From Uloborus plumipes (lineage: Eukaryota; Arthropoda; Arachnida; Araneae; Uloboridae), in NCBI GenBank assembly GCA_038373865.1, contig JAXGGA010004736.1:1-64000 (forward strand): a DNA stretch of 64,000 nt, in the 5' to 3' direction. How positions within the stretch are numbered: position 1 is the first letter of the stretch; every line of letters starts with the position of its first letter. Made by a program: the position numbers and the translations under genes. The notes below the pieces were generated by a model. It searched no databases. It was not told the DNA's origin and worked only from the letters and a program-made list of their open reading frames with translations. Of the stretch, positions 22,874 through 32,245 are shown in pieces.

Positions 22874-23115
22874 TTAACCCTTTAAGCGGTCAATTATTTT
22901 ACCAGAAATGCTTCTAAAAAAGGCATATTTTTTTATTGCATATAGTTAAGTACCATACTTAACAGAATAAGAATATAAAGAATTTTTAATTTTTTTTTTT
23001 TTTTTTTTTTTTCGTTTTCAATGCTTTTACAATATTTTTTATTTTACAATTTTGGTCACAAAATCCCGAAATATTTTTGCTTTTTTCAAGTACATTCTGC
23101 ATGCAGTAATGAATG
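22874..23115. mobile_element. Fragment of a TTAA-flanked MITE (one end only)
   Basis: It begins TTAACCCTTTAAGCGGTCAA and is collinear, on the opposite strand, with 55730-55962 of the complete element at 55550-55958. This includes ggcatatttttttattgcat and aagtaccatacttaacagaa. The other end is missing. It sits inside hAT-like element A. Confidence 0.75.
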
Positions 23116-24644
23116 GCAATTTAAGCTGAAGTGGATCTCTGTAGGACCAACAGTTTAGGACATATTGCATTCCGAAAATTGGCCATTTTTTGCGAAAAGT
23201 GAAAAAATTACGCTCTGATCATATTTCGGACTAAATATCGATATGAATTACTACTCTACGAGAAACAAAACGGACAGGAAGTTACTGAAAATTTTAATGG
23301 CTTTCCTTTAAGCCCCCCAAAAAGTCCGTAGAAACAATATTTCATTTAAAATCATTAAAAAAAATAAAAAAACGGAAATTTTGATTATTTTGAGAAATTA
23401 AAGAAATTGTTTCTGACAAGAAGAAAAGAGGACTGGACGATATAAAAAAAAATGCTTAGAATGGTATAAAAAAGGATAACACTATATTACAACGAAATTT
23501 TCATAATTAAGAAAAATCTTACAGGTCAATTTCGACATACGTACAGCATGTCCTAATGTACTGTATACGACTTACGCAAAACTGAGAAAAAGTTTCGACT
23601 CTTTTTAGTTTTTTCTTTATAACTCCTAAACAATGTAACTTTTGATGATACACGTGAATACCCGATTTAAAAAACGATAAATTTGAAACATTTTAAGCTC
23701 AAGTGGAGCTGTAAGACCAACGATTTAGGAGATATTGCATTTCGATTTTTTTATGCTTTGACCACATTTCGGAAAAAATACCGACATTAATTTTTACTCC
23801 TCAAGAAACAAAATGAACATGAAGTTACAGTAAATTTTATAGGTTTTCAGTTAAGCTCAAAAAGAAGTCTGTAGGTTAACTTTTTACTTTACAATAGCGA
23901 AAGAAACAAATATCTGTTCTAGTGAAAAAATGAAAAAAAAATTTGATTATATAATATACATGTGAATAATCATTTTAAATAACACTAAATTTGAAACATT
24001 TCATGCACAAGTGAAGCTCTGTAAGACTAGTTAAGGAGTTGAAAAGGAAACAATGAAAAAATCGGAAAACTTCGCAGTTTTTCGCGAGTTACGCGGCAAG
24101 CACAAGTTTTAGAAAACTGCAAACTTAGATTTACACTACTCTAAGGGGATGCAAATAACATTCAAAAATCAAAACTACATCGCAATTTTGCGAATTTAGC
24201 CCTTTTCTTTGCACATTATGACTGAACTATGCGACTTATATGCAAGGGCATTTTTGATCCATAAAATTTAAACAAAGTATTTACGATTAACCAATTAGCT
24301 CCAAACTATGAAAGGTGATTTCTTTTATTGTCAGTTCTTAAAAATAAAAATAAATAAAAGGGGAATGGTGCACTTTTTCTCTTCAGAAAAAAATAATTTT
24401 TATAGCAATAATATCCAGAAATTTTACAAAACTACTATTCAAAATTTTCTTGCATAATTTTGAAGAATCATTCTCTCACCTTTTCCACTGCTATAATGCA
24501 TCTCTGTATATGGCGTGGGTTGGAATGGTGAATAATTCAAGGGAGAACCCCCCCCCCCCCCCATTTGATGAGCCCACAGCCCAGGGCCGCCAAATTCTCA
24601 ACACCCCCCCAGATATTTCAGCTAGCGACGGCCCTGATGGTAGG

Positions 24645-25184
24645 GTTCGAGTGTGGCGCAGACCCCACGAAGCCATGGACCCAAACTGTCAGCAAGGCAC
24701 TGTTCAAGCTGGTGGTGGCTCCGTAATGGTGTGGGCTGTTTTTTCATGGCATGGACTTGGTCCTCTAGTGCGACTGGACCGAACATTGACTGGAAATGCT
24801 TATGTGCAGCTACTTGGAGATCACTTGCAGCCATTCATGGACTTCATGTACCCAAACAACGATGGGATTTTTATGGATGACAATGCGCCATGTCACCGGG
24901 CCACAACTGTTCGCAATTGGTTTGAAGAAAATTCTGGACAATTCCAACGAATGATTTGGCCACCTAGATCGCCCGACATGAATCCCATTGAGCATTTATG
25001 GGACACCATCGAGAGGTCTGTTCGTGCCCAAAATCCTGCCCCATCAACGCTTTCACAATTATGGACGTCTATCGAGACAGCATGGCTCAATATTCCTGCA
25101 GAAGACTTCCAACGACTTGTTGAGTCCATGCCACGTCGAGTTGTTGCACTTCGCCGGGCAAAAGGAGGGCCGACACGATATTAA
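24645..25184 (+). pseudogene. Tc1 transposase, C-terminal part (interrupted)
   Basis: 179 codons plus stop, in the same frame as the N-terminal part once the insertion and one 8-bp duplication are left out (about 347 residues in all, typical for Tc1). It has GGGSVMVWAVFSW, the second Asp in GIFMDDNAPCHRA, and the third acidic residue in PPRSPDMNPIEHLWD. No internal stop is present. Confidence 0.9.
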
Positions 25185-25282
25185 GAGGTATCCCATGACT
25201 TTTGTCACTTCAGTGTATATATAACATTTACTTTTGTAAAATCACGTCAAATTGTAACGTGAGTCACATGGAATTGCCCATA

Positions 25283-25438
25283 AGAATAATTGCCTTTAAC
25301 TGCGAGAAGCAAGAATAACTGATTCAGAGCGAAGAGATAAACAAAAATAGAATTTTTCCAGGAATAATTGCCTTTAACTGCCAGAAGCAAGAATAACTGA
25401 TTCAGAGCGAAGAGATTAACAAAAATAGAATTTTTCCA
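25283..25438. repeat. 78-bp direct tandem duplication
   Basis: Two units (25283-25360 and 25361-25438) share aataattgcctttaactg, aagcaagaataactgattc and agagcgaagagat with only a few differences. The duplication starts at the outer border of the 6-bp-TSD element. Confidence 0.88.
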
Positions 25439-25942
25439 GATGGTAATCTGTAACCAAAAATAGATACCATGAAACAATTGTTGCCTACAACAATTGCAAA
25501 ACAAGCATAGATTTAAGGATGGAGTTTATGGTCTCTCCCAAATGAATTGGTAATTAAAACTTTTTTGTATAATGGAAATGTAATATTAAAAAAAAAAAAG
25601 GAGACAAGTACAAATAAAGTTTGATCTAAAACGAAGCTTTAGTGAGGGAAAATAATTCTCTGATCTGTATATTGAAAAATACTTATCTTAAGAGTTCTTG
25701 ATTGCAGTAGTTGTCTTTTCAGGTAGACAGAAAATGAAAAATAATAAAATGATGTTCTATTACCAAATGCAATGGCAGCTCTACTTCTGTAAAGAGAACA
25801 TTTTCACACTATTGCACATTTAAGCCACTTTACTATCAAATATTGCCAGTGCTGAGCTATCATTTTCTACCTTTAGATATTACAATCAGTGCCCCACATG
25901 AATACGTGACACCCGATACCAGATGTTGTAACATCCTCTTCC

Positions 25943-26099
25943 CAGGCCCGTCATTTAGGGGGGTCGCTTGCCCCCCGCCCTTCTGACTTTGGGAAGTCAC
26001 TTTATTTATAGATAAGTGGGCATGTTTTTTGTTGTTTTCTGATGATATTGCATTGTTTTTGCTTCACGTCTCCTGGAAAAACTTGAAATGACGAGCCTG
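25943..26099. mobile_element. Short hAT-like MITE, 157 bp
   Basis: The ends are CAGGCCCGTCATTT and, inverted, CAGGCTCGTCATTT. The flanks cctcttcc (25935-25942) and cctcttcg (26100-26107) match at 7 of 8 positions, as expected for an aged 8-bp duplication. Confidence 0.75.
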
Positions 26100-26107
26100 C
26101 CTCTTCG

Positions 26108-27230
26108 CCTTAGGATAGCAGTCAACTTGCAATAACGCAAAGCTCCAAGTTACCAGCTAAAACCTTCTGGCATTTCTCAGAGTTTGGGATACAATGAAAA
26201 CTTTGAGATAAAAGATTGAGGAAAGGATGCAAGTTATAAGGCTTTAGAGTTATTGAGAGTAAACTGTCTTAATGTTTTGGAAGACTGAACTGCTAAACTT
26301 TTTCCCCCACTGAATTCTAAATATTTCTCTATATAATTTTATGAGAATGGTTATGTGATTTACCTTACACCTAACAAGCACACACCACAGATTACTGCTT
26401 CAGATGTTACCCATGCTAGCAACACCACTGCTTTACTTCAATCGGATCTTATACACATGACAACTTTTTTACAGGGACCAAAACATGATCATAAATGGAA
26501 AATTAGTTTACAATATAAGCTTTTCTTTCCTTTTAATTATGTCGCTGAATCTATCAATGAAAGTCTTTTTCTCTCTAAATCTGATTTGCAATAGCAAAGC
26601 GAGTTAACTTTCTTTCTGAGGGCGTAATTGCATAAAATTTAGTTGATATTATGGTGTAAATGTTTAGCCAGAGTATGCAGCCTGTGAACAGTTTTGCTAA
26701 TGTAGATTAATGCAACAAAATATGAGAAAGCATTAAAAGGTTGTTTTGATATTTGCCAACCTTTTATATATTTTGAAGCAAAGTCACTTTGCTCAGATCC
26801 TTAAACATCACCCAATTTTAAATATATGTTGAAAAAAAGAAGATATTTCGTTGCATAGTTTAATCACACAAGAAATTGAAAATGAGGTTATGAAAGAAGT
26901 AAAGATCACAAAATTCAGGGGTGCCCATTCCCCTAAAAAATTTTGTATCGATTTGCCTAAAAGTTGGGCTATGCCAATTTAAGTCTAACCTTCATTTTAC
27001 AAAGACAAAGAACCAATATTACAATCATGGATGCAGGAGAGCAAAAAATAAGTAAATTAAGTTTTTTTTTCTTTCTTCTAAAATCATACAATACATCAAT
27101 TTATAATATATAGTTCTTTTAATTGCATAGAAAATAAATTTTTATAGATAGTTACTTTAAATATTTTTTTGAAGGGAGAAATGTGGAAATATTTTGGCAT
27201 GTTCGAATGGGTAAGATATTTTCTGTTACA
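26108..27230. other. Intergenic sequence with no recognised gene
   Basis: AT-rich. A short open frame at 26355-26594 (+) has no recognisable motif and no neighbouring splice sites that I can defend. Confidence 0.4.
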
Positions 27231-27234
27231 ATTT

Positions 27235-27455
27235 GAGTGCCGCTCCGGCGGGGCTGTTAGGTTGCGCATCATTCTCGTGAGCACGGGGTGGCGGGTTCGA
27301 ATCCCGCCATCACTCTGGTTGTAATTTTCTTCTCCGTAAATTTTGTCCTATGCTATGTATCTGTCATATTGAACCTGAGTTCCTAAACGGATCCTGTGTG
27401 ATCAAGTACACGAACTCTAAATCTGTGTTGTAATTAAATACAATTTGATTTGACT
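27235..27455 (+). repeat. tRNA-derived SINE (or decayed tRNA-like sequence)
   Basis: It contains the T-arm and B-box ggcgggttcgaatcccgcc. Five complementary bases at each end (gagtg near 27235, cactc near 27312) resemble an acceptor stem. A body ending in aattaaatacaatttgattt follows. The anticodon arm does not fold canonically, so a working tRNA gene is unlikely. Confidence 0.55.
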
Positions 27456-28105
27456 TAGCGTAACTCAAGTGAGAAAAGTGTTTTTGTTTTGTTTTGTTTA
27501 GGGTTCAACCTTTTAAGCACCAATGTTCCCAAATGCAAATATCAACTTAAAAATATGTTTAAAAAAAAGTGTCCCTCTTGGGGATTAAAAAAAACATCGA
27601 TTTATCACTGAAAGTAGTCTTGATTTTTTTAAAGAAAAATTATTTTCTCTTTATAATAATTCTGGCCCAAAAAAATTTGCAAAATTGTGTTTTTGTCGAT
27701 TTTTACGGAGATTAATTAAAAAAAAGTTATAGAAAATTATAAAAAAGCTGAATGTTTTTCTTTATAAGTAATAACAAATAAGAATCATGTTGATGAATAA
27801 ACATGAGAAAAAAAAAATTTGCATTGAAAATGTGCTTTTTATAAGCTATCAAACTTTGATGTCCTCAATCAGGAGCATTGGCATGTTATACGGTACACAA
27901 AATCTGTTATTCTTCACTGTTTTATTAGTTCTGTAATGAGCGAAATAAGTCTCATAACTGCTATGAGCCACGATTTATGCATGTAAAAACAAGTTGATGA
28001 GATTTGAATCTGAAACTTGTTCAACTGTTCCCTTTTCTTGCCCTCCCCCTACAAATTTCCAATGCCAATAAAATTGAAAGCTTTTTTAATCATACAAATT
28101 TGAAG

Positions 28106-28352
28106 GGCCAGGGGGGTAAAAGAAGAAAGTGACTAAAGAGCGATTTCGAGAAAAACGAAGAACAAAGTTTGATTTCTCGTAGCTCCTTGTGTAGTTTTTC
28201 GAGTTTTTATGCACATTTCGGTGGATTCTCATCTTTTTTCCCCTTTGCTGTTCTACCAGATGATACTACTACTCCTTCATAGCCCCTAGATAGCGCTAAT
28301 ATCTCAAAATTGACGAAAAAGCGACTTTCATCTTTTTCCCCCCTGGCCTTTC
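28106..28352. mobile_element. Short TIR element (MITE) of about 245 bp
   Basis: The left end gggccaggggggtaaaagaa is inverted at the right (tctttttcccccctggcctt). The inner inverted match continues with gaaagt/actttc and gcgatttc/gaaaaagcg. No clean duplication could be set. Confidence 0.6.
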
Positions 28353-28964
28353 ATTTGTCTTGAAATAAAACTTCTATGAGAAACAAATATATTTTAATTT
28401 TTACTTCTAATATCTAGAAATCAATGAAACTTCATTTTAATTAAATAATATTAGAAAATAAATTGATGAAATTCATCGCTGAAAAAAATAAATAACCTTT
28501 GGAATTGTGCAATACTTTCTCCATAAAGTAGTAATATTTGAATGAAGCTGGCACAAAAGAAAATGGATCCAACTCTTGAGAACTAAATAAATATTTTACT
28601 TTAATTTTACATCCAAAATATACATATATTGTATGGTATTTCAATAAACTAAAAATTTGGGATGAATGTATACATGATAGTTTGAGTATTAATATATAAC
28701 ATTTTTCATTCTAAAAAAAAAAATCCTATGGCTTAAGCTACTCAATTTATATAGTTTTAACAATTATTAATATCGTAAACGTTTTGAAATGAAAATAGTC
28801 ACAGGTGTCATTGCAAAAAATACTATATGAGTTAAAATACTATAACTTTCAACATAATAGCAAAAAAAAAAAAAAACTCCTGTCGATTTCATAAAATTAC
28901 AAAACAAAGCATTTACTGCGTTGGGTTTTTTTTTTCAATTTATCTGCAAAAGGAAAAAAAGTTG

Positions 28965-31619
28965 CTAATGTGATCTAGCTATTTCTGAGAAAAATTCTAA
29001 TATATCATTAATTGAAAATTCCAAGGATATTTTTGCACCAGGATAACATCTTTCTATCAAAGATTCTATGTATTTGTACTGTCTGATAAATTCATCCTGC
29101 ATGGAGTGCCACACAACTTGAAGTAAATTTTCTTCTTCACATAAATGTTTCTCAACTTTTTTATACAAACTTTCAAGTCCCTTTTTGACCTCTTTACCTG
29201 GATATTCCTTTATCACTTTCCTGAGCTCTTGCTTGCTAAATGCCAAATGATAGCCAATCTCATTTTCTTTCACACCCTGGGACACTTTGTTTTGAACACC
29301 TTCAAAGAATATATTTAACTTCTCCAACGGCCTCCCAAAGTATTGTATCACATAAGCCTGCAAGGACTCATTATATTTTTGCTTGGCCTCCTTTCGTTCG
29401 TTCTCGAGGCAAGGAATTTTTAACTGGAATAAAACCGTGAAAAGATGATGGAAATTTTCCATCTGAATCACCTCTTGCGGTGTCTTTTGGTGCTCCGCAG
29501 ATATCTTAACAACTTCATCAAACATAACTTTCACAAGCTTAGAATACCAGCGATCCAAATCGGTTCTTCTTTCCGATGTTTTGAAAATGCTTTCGGCTTG
29601 ACGGGCAAATTTTTCAAAATTGGCGATGAATGGCAAAATTCCGCATTTATACTTTTTGGATACTTTAGCCTCTTCGATCGACTTTATTTGTGTTTTCATA
29701 AACTTATCAAAATTCCTCTTGGCTTGTACCAGTACACTAGCAAAAGTCATGCTTAGATATGATCCGGTGTCTTGGGCAGACATGACATGTTGACTCAAGC
29801 GCACGAGTACGTACATGGAATAAAACCCATCTATCTTATCAAAGTGAGTGATGAAGGCATGTAGTTCTGGTTCCAAACTTGAAAATAACTCTCCCATCAT
29901 TTTCCTCAACTCTTCATTAATTTGCTTTTCTTTCTTCAAAGCACTTAGCAACAGTTCCTCACTGCCAGCTCTACTCAGACTATTGTTGCTCGTTGTCGGG
30001 CTAAGACCTTGCGGGACGGGAATCGTCAATTGATTGTTGCTTATAGATGAAGGGATTTCAAATTGTAATCCGAAAAATTGCATGCAGAACTGTTGCTCTG
30101 CAAGACAAATTGGCTCCAGAACACTTAAAAGACTTTCCAAAGTCTTGTCGAATTCCTCCCACTCGACTAAGTCCAAGTCGGAACCATACTGATCAGGGTC
30201 CATGCCTAACAGAGATAATGTTTTAGTTTTCACAGAAGATTTCATACCCAGGTCTTGGCTTGATCCAGAGGCTTTGTATTTCTTTTCTTTTTCATAACCA
30301 TTTTTATTTACTATTTTATCTTTAGCTATTTCGAACAAAAGTTTTATCTCTCTGTCGTATAGCTTCGATAATGATGAAGTATACACTTTGCAGAGTTGAG
30401 AATAACTACTGGGTTCGGTGACTTTCATCCAGTTCATCAGCTCAGTGTACGGTAGAAGCTCCTTGTGACAAAATGTGTGTTTAGGCAAAGATAAGTCATT
30501 AGTATGAGAGTTTAAAATTTCTTCAAATTCATTACCCAAATGTAAAAACAAGTTATTGAGATGCCGGCTCAGACGCAAAACAAACTTGTTCTCAAGTTTC
30601 TCCAATTCCGCTCTTTGCTCTGAAAAAGCTGCCATCTTCATCAAACCAGGATTTATGTGAGCATTCATAGCTTCTTGTAGAGCTTTAGCTGCCGCAGTGC
30701 AAGCAACAATGCCCTCGGGTGTCTTTAGCTCCCCATCTAAAGCGAGACGATGCTTTTCGGATAAATCTAATTTCGTTATCATATTCTCTAATTCGTTCAA
30801 GAGCTTAATATTATTTTTATGTTGTATCTTCATGCGGGCATCCTTTTCTTCCATCTGGATGACGCTATCTTTCACATTTTTCAATATGTCTTCATACACA
30901 TTAAGCCTTGTTTCCAACTCCGAAATCTCGTCCAGCGAAGTTTGCAACATGTTCATCAAGCCTTGAACTTTCTGTTCAGAAGCCATGATTGAACGAATAT
31001 TAGCTGCATCTAACTCAGACAATTCTCTTGCTAGTTGCTCCGTAAACTCTTCTGCATTGCCAATTACAAAATCATGCTGTGCCATCAGCGATTCCAAATC
31101 AGACTCCTCTCTGGAGGTTAAGGCCTGATAATCTTCCGCATCCAGTACTGAAACTTCTTCCCCAATTTGAGGTGCTATTACACCCATTTTAGGAGTGTTA
31201 TCTTGATCTTGCAACAAATCTTTGGAAATGTTCAAGAAAGTTGGTTTTTGACGCGGCAGGTAATTACAAAACTTCCACAAGCATTTGATGAATGCGTTTT
31301 TTTCTGAAACGCTTTCTGCCACCCATTTGTAAACTTTTTCGAAATGCAAATCGAATTCACAAGTTGGTTTGGATTCATCTTTCCCATCAACTAATTTCAA
31401 TTCTCTCAATTGCCATGACCTTTTATTCTTATACCCTTCCTTGTCAGACTTTTTAATTTGGTTAACTGTAATCAAAGAAGGCTTTTCATTGTTTACTGCA
31501 AGGCACAAAACAGCTGTTTTCTTCTTTTTACTAGCTTTAGCAACATTAACAACGCCCACTAATCTTTCATCATTGGGCAAAAACACTTCCTTGTGTAAAG
31601 TATGGCGATTATATGCCAT
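28965..31619 (-). CDS. EXOC1: Exocyst complex component 1 (EXOC1/Sec3), single exon
   Basis: An uninterrupted 884-codon frame, ATG at 31619 and TAG at 28965-28967, close to the usual animal length of about 890. The N-terminus carries the PIP2-binding Sec3 region (NDERLVGVVNV, a basic KKKK, then EFDLHFEKVYKWVAESVSEK). A coiled-coil-rich part around residues 200-290 begins near NIRSIMASEQKV. The C-terminal Sec3 domain holds KTPQEVIQMENFHHLF, QELRKVIKEYPGKEVKKGL and LLQVVWHSMQDEFIRQYKY. Sec3 is the exocyst subunit that helps dock secretory vesicles at the plasma membrane through phosphoinositides and Rho-type GTPases. The complete lack of introns is odd, since vertebrate EXOC1 has many; it may be a functional retrocopy. 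It is divergently arranged with the zinc finger gene at 32246. Confidence 0.96.
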   Translation of the reverse strand: MAYNRHTLHKEVFLPNDERLVGVVNVAKASKKKKTAVLCLAVNNEKPSLITVNQIKKSDKEGYKNKRSWQLRELKLVDGKDESKPTCEFDLHFEKVYKWVAESVSEKNAFIKCLWKFCNYLPRQKPTFLNISKDLLQDQDNTPKMGVIAPQIGEEVSVLDAEDYQALTSREESDLESLMAQHDFVIGNAEEFTEQLARELSELDAANIRSIMASEQKVQGLMNMLQTSLDEISELETRLNVYEDILKNVKDSVIQMEEKDARMKIQHKNNIKLLNELENMITKLDLSEKHRLALDGELKTPEGIVACTAAAKALQEAMNAHINPGLMKMAAFSEQRAELEKLENKFVLRLSRHLNNLFLHLGNEFEEILNSHTNDLSLPKHTFCHKELLPYTELMNWMKVTEPSSYSQLCKVYTSSLSKLYDREIKLLFEIAKDKIVNKNGYEKEKKYKASGSSQDLGMKSSVKTKTLSLLGMDPDQYGSDLDLVEWEEFDKTLESLLSVLEPICLAEQQFCMQFFGLQFEIPSSISNNQLTIPVPQGLSPTTSNNSLSRAGSEELLLSALKKEKQINEELRKMMGELFSSLEPELHAFITHFDKIDGFYSMYVLVRLSQHVMSAQDTGSYLSMTFASVLVQAKRNFDKFMKTQIKSIEEAKVSKKYKCGILPFIANFEKFARQAESIFKTSERRTDLDRWYSKLVKVMFDEVVKISAEHQKTPQEVIQMENFHHLFTVLFQLKIPCLENERKEAKQKYNESLQAYVIQYFGRPLEKLNIFFEGVQNKVSQGVKENEIGYHLAFSKQELRKVIKEYPGKEVKKGLESLYKKVEKHLCEEENLLQVVWHSMQDEFIRQYKYIESLIERCYPGAKISLEFSINDILEFFSEIARSH

Positions 31620-32245
31620 AGAGAAACTTTTTTTTGTATATAATATTAAAAGATTAATAGAAATTATAAGGCAAACAAGCCGTTAATATTTTACAATCGG
31701 TGAAATTTGACATTTTCCATGTCGCGGAAAAAGAGAAACAAACAAACTTATGTACAAACAGAATAAGTTGAGAAGATACGCAGCTGCTACTTGGAAATAC
31801 ATTAGGGAAAGATATTCTCCAGGAAAAGAGTACATCTCTTTATCATGATACATTTTTAAATGTGATAGCAGAAAAAACAATATTTTCTAGTAAGTTCATT
31901 CTTTCAAGTAGAAATTCGTAATTATGCTAATTTCAGACTGCTCCCATTCATTAGTCTAAAAGCTATTTGCTTAAAACGTCTTGGCAGCGTAAAATAAGTT
32001 TTTGTTTTTCTTCAGTTGTTGCGGAAGCGGATAAAACGAAGAGAAGTGTCACGCAAGGATAGAAAATGAAGATAATCTTATTCAAAACACAAAACAAACA
32101 AGAGATACTTCTTTCATTTAGTCAGAAATACACTTGACGTTCACACGCTGAAATAACGTCTGTCTAGTGCAAAGCTATTTTTTTTAAGTTCTCGCTTGAA
32201 AGAGAAAATTTTAAATACAAATACATATTTTCGTAGGCAAGAAAA
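31620..32245. promoter_or_regulatory. Shared upstream region of EXOC1 and zinc finger gene 1
   Basis: The 626 bp between the two divergent start codons must hold at least the proximal 5' sequence of both genes. On the + side ttttcgtag|gcaagaaaaATG could be a 5'-UTR splice acceptor. No canonical TATA box or binding site is claimed. The bidirectional-promoter idea follows from layout only. Confidence 0.4.

Larger units (their letters stand above)
20055..24636. mobile_element. hAT-like element A, 4.58 kb, inside the Tc1 transposase
   Basis: The ends are CAGGGCCGTCG and its inverse CGACGGCCCTG. The 8-bp duplication atggtagg is perfect (20047-20054 and 24637-24644) and is confirmed by the restored Tc1 reading frame. 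The subterminal parts are rich in G or C runs and ggggccgcc. No hAT transposase was found. It holds elements B and C and a piggyBac-like fragment. Confidence 0.93.
19408..25215 (+). mobile_element. Tc1-family transposon, split by a hAT insertion
   Basis: The inverted ends are CACTGAAGTGACAAAAGTCA at 19408 and its inverse ending at 25215, with TA on each side (19406-19407 and 25216-25217). Without the inserted 4.59 kb it would be about 1.22 kb, normal for Tc1. It carries one transposase frame, intact except for the insertion. Confidence 0.92.
17459..25267 (+). repeat. Six perfect copies of GTAACGTGAGTCAC
   Basis: The copies lie at 17459-17472, 17626-17639, 19053-19066, 19075-19088, 19263-19276 and 25254-25267, all in the same orientation and all inside the 6-bp-TSD element. 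Surrounding bases differ, so the 14-mer itself seems conserved. It may be a transposase-binding site or a regulatory site (inference). Confidence 0.85.
17099..25278. mobile_element. Outer DNA transposon with 6-bp target duplication and repeated GTAACGTGAGTCAC motif
   Basis: The ends are GGCAATTCCA (17099-17108) and its inverse TGGAATTGCC (25269-25278), with cataag duplicated outside (17093-17098 and 25279-25284). Without the Tc1 cluster it is about 2.4 kb. It carries six perfect GTAACGTGAGTCAC motifs, all in one orientation. The right subterminal sequence, read inward on the other strand, aligns with the left end of the smaller element at 57990-58581. The interior (for example 18001-18653) has short open frames I do not recognise. 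Six-bp duplications occur in few DNA-transposon superfamilies, so the class is left open. Confidence 0.7.

Noticed and set aside
27235..27318. A functional tRNA gene
   Set aside because: The T-arm is good, but no proper A-box or anticodon stem; a SINE-like tail follows.
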